This document shows, one piece after another, positions 29,314-39,768 of a stretch of 64,000 nt of DNA (positions are counted from its first letter, which is position 1; each line of letters begins with the position of its first letter). The position numbers were made by a program, and so were the translations under genes. The DNA comes from Strigamia acuminata. Its lineage: Eukaryota; Arthropoda; Chilopoda; Geophilomorpha; Linotaeniidae. Below the pieces are notes generated by a model, which was not told the origin of the DNA, searched no databases, and saw only the letters and a list, made by a program, of their open reading frames with translations. The stretch covers positions 308,001-372,000 of the forward strand of contig OX442317.1 of assembly GCA_949358305.1 (NCBI GenBank), read 5' to 3'.

Positions 29314-29730
29314 GACGCTATCTGGTGGCAAAAACACGAACTAATGTAGAATGAAATTTCTATTAGTTCTTGTCATTGCCACCAGAGGGCGCTGCTAAAA
29401 AAAGTAACTGGATCTTCTGTATATTTTGCCGTGACGTCATATGACGTCATATGACGTCACCGTAATACCGCCACCAGATGGCGCAACCAAATATATATTT
29501 TTGATTCACTCACTTTTTTTAACAGCGCCATCTGGTGGCGGTATTACGGTGACGTCATATGACGTCATATGACGTCACGGCAAAATATACAGAAGATCCA
29601 GTTACTTTTTTTTAGCAGCGCCCTCTGGTGGCAATGACAAGAACTAATAGAAATTTCATTCTACATTAGTTCGTGTTTTTGCCACCAGGTGGCGTTATTT
29701 TTAGTTTGCGCTTTCGCCACCAGATAGCGT
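29314..29730. promoter_or_regulatory. Cluster of seven CTCF-like motifs and two triple CRE palindromes at the palindrome centre
   Basis: CTCF-like sites of the form GCCACCAGAKGGCGC or reverse lie at 29314, 29377, 29468, 29524, 29615, 29680 and 29714; for example CAGCGCCCTCTGGTGGCA fits the published AGCGCCMYCTNSTGGC-type consensus. Three TGACGTCA palindromes spaced exactly 10 bp apart begin at 29432, 29442 and 29452, and again at 29550, 29560 and 29570. TGACGTCA is the full ATF/CREB site. Binding is inference. Confidence 0.6.
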
Positions 29731-29859
29731 CATTTTTAGTTTTTTTTATAATACTTCAAAATAAAATTAAACACACTATCTAATAAAAAAAAAAAAATTT
29801 AATTCCAAAAAAAAAAACGAGCGAGCGAGAGAAGAGAAACGAAACGAAACGAGAAGAAA

Positions 29860-30365
29860 AATGAGTGAGAAGAAACAACGAATAAGAGAAGAAACAACGA
29901 ATAAGAGAAGAAACAACGAATAAGAGAAGAAACAACGAATAAGAGAAGAAAAACGAGTGAGAAGAAACAACGAATAAGAGAAGAAACAACGAATAAGAGA
30001 AGAAACAACGAATAAGAGAAGAAACAACGAATAAGAGAAGAAAAACGAGTGAGAAGAAACAACGAATAAGAGAAGAAAAACGAGTGAAAAGAAACAATGA
30101 ATGAGAGAAGAAAAACGAGTGAAAGAATAAAAACAAGTGGGAGCAGAAAAACAACGAGTGAGAGCAGATAAACAACGAATGAGAAAAGAAAAACGAGCGA
30201 GAAGAAAATCGAGTGAGAAGAAAATCGAGTGAGAAGAAACACCGAATAAGAGAAGAAACAACGAATAAGAGGAGAAAAACAACGAGTGAAAGAAGAAAAA
30301 CGAGTGAAAGAAGATAAACGAGTGAGAGCACAAAAACCACAAGTGAGGAGAAAAACAAGAGAAAG
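29860..30365. repeat. 19-bp tandem repeat, right arm (inverted copy)
   Basis: Reverse complement of the left-arm tract (GAGAAGAAACAACGAATAA unit), with fewer copies. Confidence 0.9.
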
Positions 30366-30506
30366 AATAAAATGGAATGGAAATAAAGATAAAATGCCTA
30401 GTGTTTGATACATTTTTTTAAGCAAAAAAACTAACAATTTTTTAATTCCTGCTGATACTAATTCCGCACACTTGTTAGGATATTAAATTAACAACAATTG
30501 TTGCGT

Positions 30507-30595
30507 TTATCCATTGGCCGTGTAAGCTTCCTTCCTGCAGTATTCTGACACGATGCTGAACCGCTCGTCTCCAGCTCCACGCATTTTGTTATCGT
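30507..30595 (-). pseudogene. Inverted duplicate of the EGF gene's terminal exon
   Basis: Reverse complement of exon 5 (28229-28317), with its CAG acceptor and TAA stop retained. It has no upstream EGF exons on this strand, so by itself it codes for nothing. A transcript running through both copies would form a long hairpin. Confidence 0.88.
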
Positions 30596-30756
30596 CTGAA
30601 ATAAAGAGTTTTAAGAGTTAAAAAATTGAAATCTTTCATTTTTGCTCATGTTTTATTGTTCATGTTTTATCGTAGATGAAATTTGAACATCCAGAACCTA
30701 AGTTGGAATTTATGCGAAGGTAAAAGACTTTTCTTCTGGATGTTCGCCTGTAGCTC

Positions 30757-31480
30757 TGCAATGGAGCCAGATAGGCATACTCATGCGATAATTAAACGAT
30801 TTTTTAAGTCATTTCACGTCGATTGGGCCTATTTCCGGCACTTTTCAATTTTTGGCCGATTTTAGCCATTTTTGCTAAAATCGTCCAAAATTGAAAAATT
30901 GCCGGAAATAGGCCCAATCAACGTGAAATAACGTAAAAAATCGTTTAATTATCGCATGAGTATGCCTATCTGGCTCCATTGCGTTGCTACAGGCAAAAAA
31001 CCGGAAGAAAAGTCTTTGGAGAAGTCTGTTTTTGGCCGATAACTCGGCAAAGGAGCCAGATAGACATACTCATGCGATAATTAAACGATTTTTTAACTCA
31101 TTTCACGTCGATTGGGCCTATTTCCGGCACTTTTCAGTTTTTGGCCGATTTTAGCCATTTCTCCATAGGTTAGCCTTTGGGTTTTTGCTAAAATCGTCCA
31201 AAATTGAAAAATTGCCGGAAATAGGCCCAATCAACGTGAAATAACGTAAAAAATCGTTTAATTATCGCATGAGTATGCCTATCTGGCTCCATTGCGTTGC
31301 TACAGGCAAAAAACCGGAAGAAAAGTCTTTGGAGAAGTCTGTTTTTGGCCGATAACTCGGCAAAGGAGCCAGATAGACATACTCATGCGATAATTAAACG
31401 ATTTTTTAACTCATTTCACGTCGATTGGGCCTATTTCCGGCACTTTTCAATTTTTGGCCGATTTTGGCCATTTCTCCATA
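30757..31480. repeat. Fold-back repeat array, right arm
   Basis: Two full hairpin units and one truncated unit of the family in EGF intron 4, starting with GGAGCCAGATAGGCATACTC. Confidence 0.85.
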
Positions 31481-31504
31481 CCCAAGACAAAAACCTCTGC
31501 ACAA

Positions 31505-31870
31505 TTGTGCAGAATTTCTGCCTGACGCCATAATTCTGCAGAAAAATGATGAAATTTGTGCACAACAACTTTGTGCACAAGCTTATTCTGCACAAAAAAC
31601 TTTGTGGGTAAGCATATTCTGCACAAAAAACTTTGTGGGTAAGCATATTCTGCACAAAAAACTTTGTGGTTAGCATATTCTGCACAAAAAATTTGTGCAC
31701 AAACTTATTCTGAACAAAAACTTTGTGTGTAAGCATATTCTGCACAACAATTTTGTGCACAAACTTATTCCACATAAAAAACTTTGTGTGTACAAGCATA
31801 TTCTGCACAACAACTTTGTGCACAAACCTATTCTGCACAAAAGCTTCGTGCACATATATATCTTGCACAA
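31505..31870. repeat. 31-bp tandem repeat rich in TTGTGCACAA
   Basis: About 10-11 diverged units like TTCTGCACAAAAAACTTTGT plus GGGTAAGCATA. Many units contain the palindromes TTGTGCACAA or TGTGCACA. Long frames such as KHILHNNFVHK are repeat products. Confidence 0.85.
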
Positions 31871-33059
31871 ATATAATTTACACCAGTCAGATTATAATCC
31901 TATACCTTATACAAATTCGGGTCAATGTTCACCCATTTTTAATTATTACCTATCCAGTTTTTATGAAAATTTTCATTACATTTAGCGAAATCACATGATT
32001 TCACACTGGAAAAGTACAAATACTAAATAATTTTAGCAATTTTAAGGCTTACAACGTGTGTATGTGTGCCCGGATTTGGTTGAAAGATGGTTTGTTATGG
32101 GTCAATTGACCAACATGGGGTCCAAAGGTCACTTTATTTGCACTTAAGGGTCAACCTTGGTCACTTTGCAAATTGGGGTCAATAACCATGGTCACTTTGA
32201 AGTTAGGGGCCAATCCGTGGTCACTTTACAATTGGGGGTCAATCCCCGTGGTGTTGAACAACAGCACGGATTGGTCCTTAAGTGCATGGACTTTGTAAAG
32301 TGACCTGGGACAAAGTGACAGAGACCATAGTCAACCATTTTTCGGCGATCAACACGTTTTTCTACATCATTGCAATCAATTATTGTTTAGGTTTAATTTC
32401 AGGTAATTTTGAATATTTTTCTAATTATTTGAATGTAGCTAATTATACGCGGTACACACAGCTGTTTTTGCCTCTTATGAGCCGATATGTTTTGGAACAC
32501 AGCATGAAATTGTACACGTTTACTCACTAAAATGCATCGAATAATCAAAATTAACAATGCAATTTTTTTAAAAATCACTTTTTCTGTGTTTAAACACAAT
32601 ATTTCATGACAATTTACCACAAATTGCATCCAAACCCAAATAAAACAAAATATTTCTTATTATTTAGTGCAAAAAGTTTGTAGAAGTAGATAAAAAAATA
32701 GAGTAGTTGTCTGAAATAAAAGCATTTTGTATTAAAATATTGGTTTTTAATTTAATTAATTTTTTTATGCATAATCAAATTATGCAAACAGTTTATTATG
32801 CACAAGAAAATTGTGCACAAATCCATGCAGAGTGGGTGCAGAAAAGTGGAACCTTTTTGTGCATAGTTTTATCGTGCATTGAATATTGCAATCAAACGAC
32901 TCGATTGTTTTTATTCTTCGAAATTACCGTTTTTTCCTCCTTTTGCTGATGCGTCGAAACCGCATCCGAACTTTCACTCCTTGGAATCCCGATGGAAAAA
33001 CTCATCGACTAAACCAAAAAACAAATTTAAATACAACAAAATTCATTTTTAAAATAAAT
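31871..33059. other. Intergenic with a diffuse GGGTCA/GGTCACTTT repeat
   Basis: Between 32095 and 32310, GGGTCAA and GGTCACTTT recur six or more times in imperfect alternation. A short frame at 32282-32530 (82 codons) has no recognisable family. TTGTGCACAA occurs again near 32811. Confidence 0.4.
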
Positions 33060-34640
33060 AAAAAAAAAAAGAAAGTCAACACCAGGTCTTCGTTTTTCGA
33101 ATCTCCGCCATGAAATAATGGCTCAGGTGGAGTTGACGATCCCTTTTTAAAATTTCCCGTGTTGGCTTTTTCGTACCGCACAAAATTCATTAAAAAAATG
33201 TAAATAAATGCTCGTCTTCGTTGCAAAAATAACACCTACCGTTGTATTTTCATAACCGCAACGAGCAACGAGCTCTTGAGTGCTTTGAGCCGTTCCATGT
33301 AGACCCCCATTGTTTCCTCTTGCGAATCGCTCGCACTGTCCTCCGACACAATAACGGGTGTCGACGTTGCGCTACTCGACTGAGATTCATTCCAGCTAAG
33401 TCTCGATCCCTTTCAGTCCGCGCTCGATGTAGTTCTGGAAGATGTAGAACTGTGAAGATTTGCGAAGGAACGGCTCTAACTTGTAAGTCGGCTTCGGGAT
33501 GATTCCTCTTAAAATCGTACAAATCAGCAAGGCCCTGAGCCTGAAAGTGAACGGACACACAAAACTACATTGCAATATTTCTCCATTTTTATTTTCATTC
33601 AAATTCACTTCTTTGGTGTATTCCTTCGATCCAATTTTCTTAAAAATCTCAGCTAGCATTTCATGCGTGCTTTTCGATAGACGTTTTTGGGCTTTTCGAC
33701 TGAAATTCAAATAGTTGTTCCTTTCAAACGCACTGAATTCCAAATTTTACACCTTTTTTCGAAGAATCCGACGTTCGATGTTTGATTCCGCTCTTGAGAA
33801 ATCTCTGCAAATACGCTTTTAATTCCGACTCGTGCAGATTTTCAACCAGACTTAGATGACTCATAATCTAATAAAATAAAATAAATATAGGTCTACATTT
33901 CAATACACGAGTCATTTCTCGTTGGCAAATCTTACTTTGTTCCCTTTTTGGAGCACCAACGTGTGAATGAGTTTTAATTGTCTTTAATGGAGTGTCTGAA
34001 CTGCGCTCTTTCCATTGAGCGGATGGACAGGCTTTAAGAAATACACTGTAAATGTAATTCGAGTAAAATTTTCGAATTTTCGAATTTCCCACATTCACTG
34101 AAATAAATTAAATTTAAATTAAATTAAATTAACTTAAATTAAATATAGCTATTTTAAACATACCTTCATCACTAACTCTGTGAATTTACTGGAACAAGTT
34201 TCTTTGCCAACACAATCCGATAATAATTTAATCAACGCTGTGAGAATATTGGTCGGATTCGATCTCTCCTCTCCACGACCTTAACGATCAGCACATTGAT
34301 CGAGCGAACAACATTAAAAACATTAAATAAAAATCCCAAACACCAAAATTAAATTAAATTTTAATTTTTAAATTCTTACGGTGACGAGCGTCATTGTGAG
34401 ACACCGATACAATTTTAAAAGATCCCGCCAGTTTGTGGACTCATCGCTCATATGTCGTGAATAAACCATTCGATCGCAATTGTAACGACTCGGCTAAAAG
34501 AATTAAGTTTGTCGACGCACGACTGCATTCATTCGGCCCGCGGTTAATTCGTCTTTCAAAAATTCATCAATCTGGAAAAAAGTTGCATCGACATCTCCTG
34601 GCAATCCCACGCACTTTGAAATATGAAATGTAACCCTTTC
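33060..34640 (-). pseudogene. CKAP5/XMAP215 (msps, zyg-9) C-terminal region, intron-containing pseudogene
   Basis: Minus-strand blocks match the C-terminal third of CKAP5 in order: DVDATFFQIDEFLKDE (about 34560), LLKLYRCLTM (about 34400), VVRSINVLIVKVVE and SNPTNILTALIKLLSD (34300-34190), SKFTELVMK, NLHESELKAYLQRFLK (about 33830), HEMLAEIFKKIGSKEYTKE (33660-33600), GLADLYDFKRNHPEADL (33530-33490), EPFLRKSSQFY and NYIERGLKGIE (33470-33410), ETMGVYMERLKALK (about 33300). Several introns remain (for example 33545-33605), so it is a duplicated, not a retrotransposed, copy. Frame changes are needed at least near 34450, 34275, 33975, 33480 and 33405. CKAP5 is a microtubule polymerase with TOG domains; none of those are visible here. 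It could be a real gene with a poor assembly, but five lesions in 1.5 kb favour decay. Confidence 0.75.
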
Positions 34641-34669
34641 GTGACAAGTGTGCTTCACAAGTCACAACC

Positions 34670-34912
34670 GAACGTAGAACAAAAACGGATGGAGAAGTCT
34701 TTGGCGAAGTCTTTTTTGACTGATAACTCAGCAAAGGAGCCAGACAGACAGACATACTCACGCGATAATTAAACGATTTTTCACGTCATTTCACGTCGAT
34801 TCCGCTAGTTTTTGGCACTTTCCAATTTTTAGTCGATTTTGGCCATTTCTCCATAGATTAGTTAGCCTTTAGGTTTTTGCTAAAATCGTACAAAATTGAA
34901 AAATTTAAGCAT
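34670..34912. repeat. Isolated diverged half-copy of the fold-back repeat
   Basis: Contains GGAGAAGTCTTTGGCGAAGT, GCAAAGGAGCCAGACAGACA and ACGATTTTTCACGTCATTTC in the order of the 27-31 kb units. It is one arm only and more diverged, so older. Confidence 0.75.
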
Positions 34913-35447
34913 TTAAGCATTATTTAAACTAGGATTTTCCATACATGGCGAGATGCACAGGGCCTCGGAAACAAAAGAATTCTTTTATTGAAAAAATCAT
35001 CATATTTCCTTAGAAATTTCAAAGTGCCTCAGACCGAGCGAGGCTTGAAAAACCGTTGCCTCAGCCAGCCCTGGAGATACAGGGTCACTATTTTTATCGT
35101 CCATGGACCTGCTAGGCTCGTGGGCCCCGATTATTACGTCACTGGTGAACTTCTTTCGTCGTAAATTCATCCTGAAAATCAAAAAATATCGAAATTCGCA
35201 TTTTAATATCGAAATTCTAAATAATAAATATCTCATCCCGAGTTGCTAACCTACTTGTACTGTAGCTTATGCTCAGGACTCAAGTTTGACTGATAGCGAA
35301 ACTGCATTATACCAGTACCTGAACTTATCTTGTCAAGCAATCAATCGAAAGATACCACCGTTTACACCGACATTATAGAGAAGAAAGAAAAAGAAAGCGT
35401 TAATCAGTGTGTTTATCTGTTGCACTTTGGCACCTCCTTCCTTCCCA
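34913..35447. other. Intergenic upstream of BHMT
   Basis: A minus-strand frame ending near 35000 (MNLRRKKFTSDVIIGAHEPS...) follows a good acceptor (TTTTCAG near 35171) and precedes an AATAAA on the minus strand, so a small terminal exon is possible. No family is recognised. Confidence 0.3.
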
Positions 35448-35455
35448 TATAAATA
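35448..35455 (+). promoter_or_regulatory. TATA box of BHMT
   Basis: TATAAATA lies 80 bp upstream of the BHMT start codon. A CTCGT pentamer run (about 35495-35522) lies in the presumed 5' leader. Confidence 0.65.
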
Positions 35456-35534
35456 AGTGTTGGCACACACTCGTTCTTTGTCCTCTCTTTTTCAACTCGT
35501 CTCGTCTCGTCTCGTCTCGTCTCAACTCGACGCC

Positions 35535-37139
35535 ATGGCCGCTAACAAAAAGGTGCTCGCTCGAGCGTTCACATCTAATTGACATTTACGTCCAACTTTT
35601 TGTTCATTTTTCCAGGGAATTCTCGAACGTCTGTCAGAAGGCGTCGTCATAGGCGACGGAGGATATGTGTTCGCGTTGGAAAAACGCGGTTACGTTAAAG
35701 CGGGACCGTGGACACCAGAGGCCACGGTCGAACACCCTCAAGCCGGTAAAAAAAAAAAATGAAATATAAATTCAAGATCAAGTTGAGTTCTTCTTTCTCT
35801 CTCTCTCTCTTTCAGTGGCTCAATTGACCCGCGAGTTTCTGCGGGCCGGGGCGGACGTACTGCAGGCGTTCACGTTTTACGCGAGCGACGACAAGTTGGA
35901 GAACAGGGGCAACACGGCTTATCAGAAGTACACGGTGAGTAAGACGATAACTAACTAAATTCTCTGTTATCTAACTAACTCGATTCGATTGATTGCCAGG
36001 GCTCGGCAATCAACGAAGCCGCTTGTCAGATCGTCAAGCAGGTGGCCGCCGAGGGCGACGCCCTCACGTTGGGCGGTCTTTCGCAGACCCCGTCTTACCT
36101 GTCGGGTTTGGGCAAAGAGGCGGTGCAGGCCGAATTCAAGAAACAGGTGCAAGTCTTCTCCGACCACAATCTCGATTTCGTGCTGTGCGAGGTAACTGAA
36201 ATTCAATAAAATAAAAAGGAATTGTTCATTGTTCAATGTTCAATTGTATTTGAAGTATTTTGAGCATGTGGAGGAAATGGAATGGGCCATCGAGGCGTGC
36301 AAGCAGTTCGGCAAACCGGTGGCGGCCACCATGTGCATCGGGCCGCAAGGGGACATGCACGGCGTGTCCGCCGGCCAGTGCGCCGTGCGAATGGCGCGCG
36401 CGGGCGCCGACATCGTCGGTCTCAACTGCCACTTCGACCCGTTCGTCATGTTGGACACCATCAAACTCATGAAGGCGGCTCTGCACGACGAGGGCCTCGA
36501 GCGCTACCTCATGACTCAACCGCTGGGTTACCACACGCCGGACGCCGGTCGCCAAGGCTTCATCGATCTCCCAGAATTCCCCTTCGGTAAAATCACATTT
36601 CTTACCTATCTACGAGTACTTGTACAACTCGTCATTCCATTTCAGGGTTGGAGCCGCGGGTGTGCACGCGTTGGGACATGCAAAGGTACGCGAGAGAAGC
36701 GTTCGAAGCGGGGGTAAGGTACATCGGAGGCTGCTGCGGTACGGAGCCCTACCACATCCGCGCCGTGGCTGAAGAATTGGCGCCCGAACGAGGTCGCCTG
36801 CCGGCGGGAAGCGACAAACACGACATGTGGGCGCAGGGACTGAAAATGCACACGAAACCGTGGGTTCGCGCCAGGTACGAAATTCGAATAGCGACTCCTA
36901 AATAGTAAATACAAATGGAAAGAATTAAGAAATATCAATTGTCAATTGTCAGGGCGTCGAGAACTTACTGGGAGCAGTTGAAGCCGGCGTCGGGACGTCC
37001 GTTTTCGGCGAGCATGTCGCAGCCCGACCGCTGGGGCGTGACGGCCGGCCACGAGACGCTCAAGCAACACGCCAGGGTGACGAGCGAGGACGAGCATCAG
37101 TTGACGCTCGAGTTCGGCAAGAGACAACACAAGGAATGA
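35535..37139 (+). CDS. BHMT: Betaine-homocysteine S-methyltransferase
   Basis: Seven exons: 35535-35552, 35616-35745, 35816-35934, 36000-36191, 36256-36586, 36646-36874, 36953-37139; all GT-AG and in phase, 401 aa (human BHMT 406). The enzyme moves a methyl group from betaine to homocysteine, giving dimethylglycine and methionine, in the cytosol. Zinc ligands are Cys211 (GLNCHF) and Cys293-Cys294 ([12 protein letters not shown]). The N-terminal [20 protein letters not shown] is the substrate-binding block and the C-terminal SQPDRWGVT is also typical. The start at 35535 has a good context (gccATGG) and a TATA box 80 bp upstream. The 18-bp first coding exon is unusually small. AATAAA lies at 37278-37283. 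The gene appears fully functional. Confidence 0.96.
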
Positions 37140-39768
37140 TTTGTTTGTTTGTTTGTTTTGCGGTGGATTTAATAGTTCACCTTTTACTTTACATTTCAAA
37201 AAGAAAATGCAACAAAAAAATCATCAAAATTCGTGTTACATTTTAAATTCTTTTAAACTCGATTGGAATATATAAGAAATAAAGAGATTTCAAAGAAAAC
37301 AAAAAATGTATATATATAAAAATATATGAACGCAAAATATATAAGTTAAAGGAAAGGAAAAATGGCGGGCATTTGTTGATATCACAAAACATTGTGGAAA
37401 AAAATAATTGTAGAATAAATTGTATCATCTTATTTGGAGGGGAAAATGTATCAATTCAATTCATTTCATTTCGTTTCGTTTCATTTCTCATTTCTCATTT
37501 CTTGCCGTTTATATTAGAAAAAAATTGCGAATCGTTCCCGCCATTTTGTTGCAGGTGACCAACATAGAAGTGAAAATTGTTTTTTGTTTTTTTTTGTTTC
37601 TTTTTTGTTTCTTTCTATTTATTTCACGGGCAATTTGTTCCATAATATTGCTGCCACGTTCTACGACTTGGAACCTTTTTTGTTTTTTTCATTCGTAAAT
37701 ATGACAAAGAGATGTTGTTATTATCCACTTTCTAGAATTTGTTAATCGATTCTACACACATTCACTCGACTGACCGACTGACTGACTGACTGACTGTTGA
37801 CTGATGACTATCGTTTTAATTGATTCTGTTGTAAGAGTTAATTCACGGTAGGTAATGTCTGCAAAGCAACTTCAACTTATTGAGTTTGACAAAAAACGCC
37901 CAGTCATCAAATAAATTACAATTAAATTACAAATAAATTACAATCAAAATAAAAGATTTCGTATCAAATGAGTAGAAAATATGTGCGGAATTGTGTGTGT
38001 AAACTAGGCATGCACATGGTCGTCTTCTTTCGCGGCTCTTGGGCTGGGCTGGCACTTAAAAACTCAATGGGAAAAAAGGAAGGGTTGACAAGGGCAAATA
38101 TATCTGCAGAGACAGACAGGTGTCTTTTAAATATTTTCTTTTGCTTTTTCTTTTCATCTATTCTATGAATTTCCATTTCAATTTTCAATTTTTTTTGGTT
38201 TGTTTTGTTCACTCAGGCAATCATCAAATACGTACACTGTATTTCGTATTTTCGTATTTTCGTATTTTTGTATTTTTTGTATTTTTTGTATTTTTGTATT
38301 TTACGTTGAACTAGACACGAGCTAATTACATTATAAAACAAAACGCAGCTTGCAATTTTTTGCCACGTTTTGTTTTCCTACCCATAATTCGATTGCATAG
38401 CACAAATCAAAGGAGAGAGTTAGAGTCAGTCCGTTGGCTATATAAAGATAGACAGATGTCTTCGATGACACCCACATTTGGTTTTCTCACTTGACCATCA
38501 TGGAAGGAGTCGGGAGTTCAAGTTCAATTACGGAGAAGAAGAGAAAGACATGCGGGGCTAAATCTCAAACTCGAATCTTCAAATCTTCTTTTTTGCTTGC
38601 TTCCACTTTTTTTTCTTTTTCCAATCATTTCTTTCTTTCTTTCTTTCTTTATTATTAACTTGTATCACGCAATGGAAGCAATGCAAGATGGGAAAATTAA
38701 TTCAACAATTGGAAGATCAATATGAATATATAATAGGTAAGAAATCAAAGAAATCAACAAGTTGAGTCCCATCTTACTTTGCTTTAGAAATGCATTTTAA
38801 AAAAACTGAGAGTATTGAGGGAGTGTAGAGAGGATATAGAGGGGATGTAGAGGGGATGTAGAGGGGATGTAGAGGTATGCGACGTCTCCGTTTTGTTTTT
38901 TTTGTTTTGTTTCATTTTTTTCGTGCACTATGTACAAAACAAAACGAATTGAGCATCTCGAGTCGGATTGAAATAAAAACGGAGTATTGTATCTAACTAT
39001 CTATCTATCTATCTATCTATCTTCTTTTGTGTCTCGCTCGACTGCCACAATGTCATATCACTCAATTTTTCTCAACGTTTTTCAGCAACTGGTCGTGTCG
39101 GCAACTCGCAACACTCCCCGCTTGTCTTTGTATAGCAAAACCTTGAGTTGGAAAGAAAAGAAAACATTAAAAAGATGAAGGAGTGAGAAGTGAGTTCGAG
39201 TGAGTTCAGTGAGACTGAGACACAGATGGCACTGTGGCAGTCGAGTTAGTGAGCGAGATCAACCAATGTTACGGTACCATCAACTCGAGATGAAAGGAAA
39301 GGAAAGGAAAGGAAAGGAAAGGAAAGGAAAGGAAAGGGATACAAAGCTGACTAGGTTATTAAATCCTGTGGGTATGGAGCGTGGCGTGGGATGGGATGGG
39401 ATGGGGAGTTGATTAAATGTAGAGATGGATGGATGGATGGATGGGACGAAAATGAGTCCACATCACCACAGGCGAAAACAAATGTCGTATAATCATTAAT
39501 TAATTAATTCTTACGGAGTATTACTGATTTACTTTCTCGTCAGTAATTATCAAATATTTACATGTTGTTGTGAATGAGATTCGGACTCAAGAGCTAGAGA
39601 GAGACACAGACAGACAGAGAGAGACATGTTGGACGCTCGGCTCACTCGGTTGGGCGAGCGCCTCCAGCTCGTTCACATCTTGGTGGTGGCCTCGTGACTA
39701 TAGTCGTCGTCGTCGCCCGAGTCAGAAACGTCGCTCGAGGAGCCACGACCGGACTCGTCGCTCAACGG
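37140..39768. other. Intergenic between BHMT and semaphorin, rich in simple repeats
   Basis: Contains the BHMT poly(A) signal, GTATTTT repeats (38240-38300), CTTT (38630-38650), an 11-bp GATGTAGAGGG repeat (38833-38875), CTAT (38998-39022), GGAAA (39296-39336) and GGAT (39426-39443). A TATA-like element lies near 38440 (see findings). The end of the stretch should hold the semaphorin 3' UTR. Confidence 0.5.

Larger units (their letters stand above)
27180..31480. repeat. Large nested inverted duplication (palindrome) centred near 29505
   Basis: The left arm (about 27180-29487) and right arm (about 29522-31480) are reverse complements with a spacer of about 34 bp. Matched parts include the EGF terminal exon and its 3' flank, a 19-bp repeat tract, the CTCF-like and CRE-like motifs, and the fold-back units. 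The arms differ in repeat copy number (19-bp tract about 650 bp on the left, 440 bp on the right) and in a few small insertions, for example 29701-29733 on the right only. Confidence 0.9.

Noticed and set aside
28399-30437. Ser/Phe/Leu-rich frames of 180-280 codons, three plus and three minus
   Set aside because: All three frames of the 19-bp repeat are open and the composition is low-complexity; mirrored by the palindrome.
31431-31868. 145-codon minus frame and related short plus frames
   Set aside because: Translation of the 31-bp tandem repeat.
32282-32530. 82-codon plus-strand frame
   Set aside because: No domain, no splice evidence; part lies in the GGGTCA repeat.
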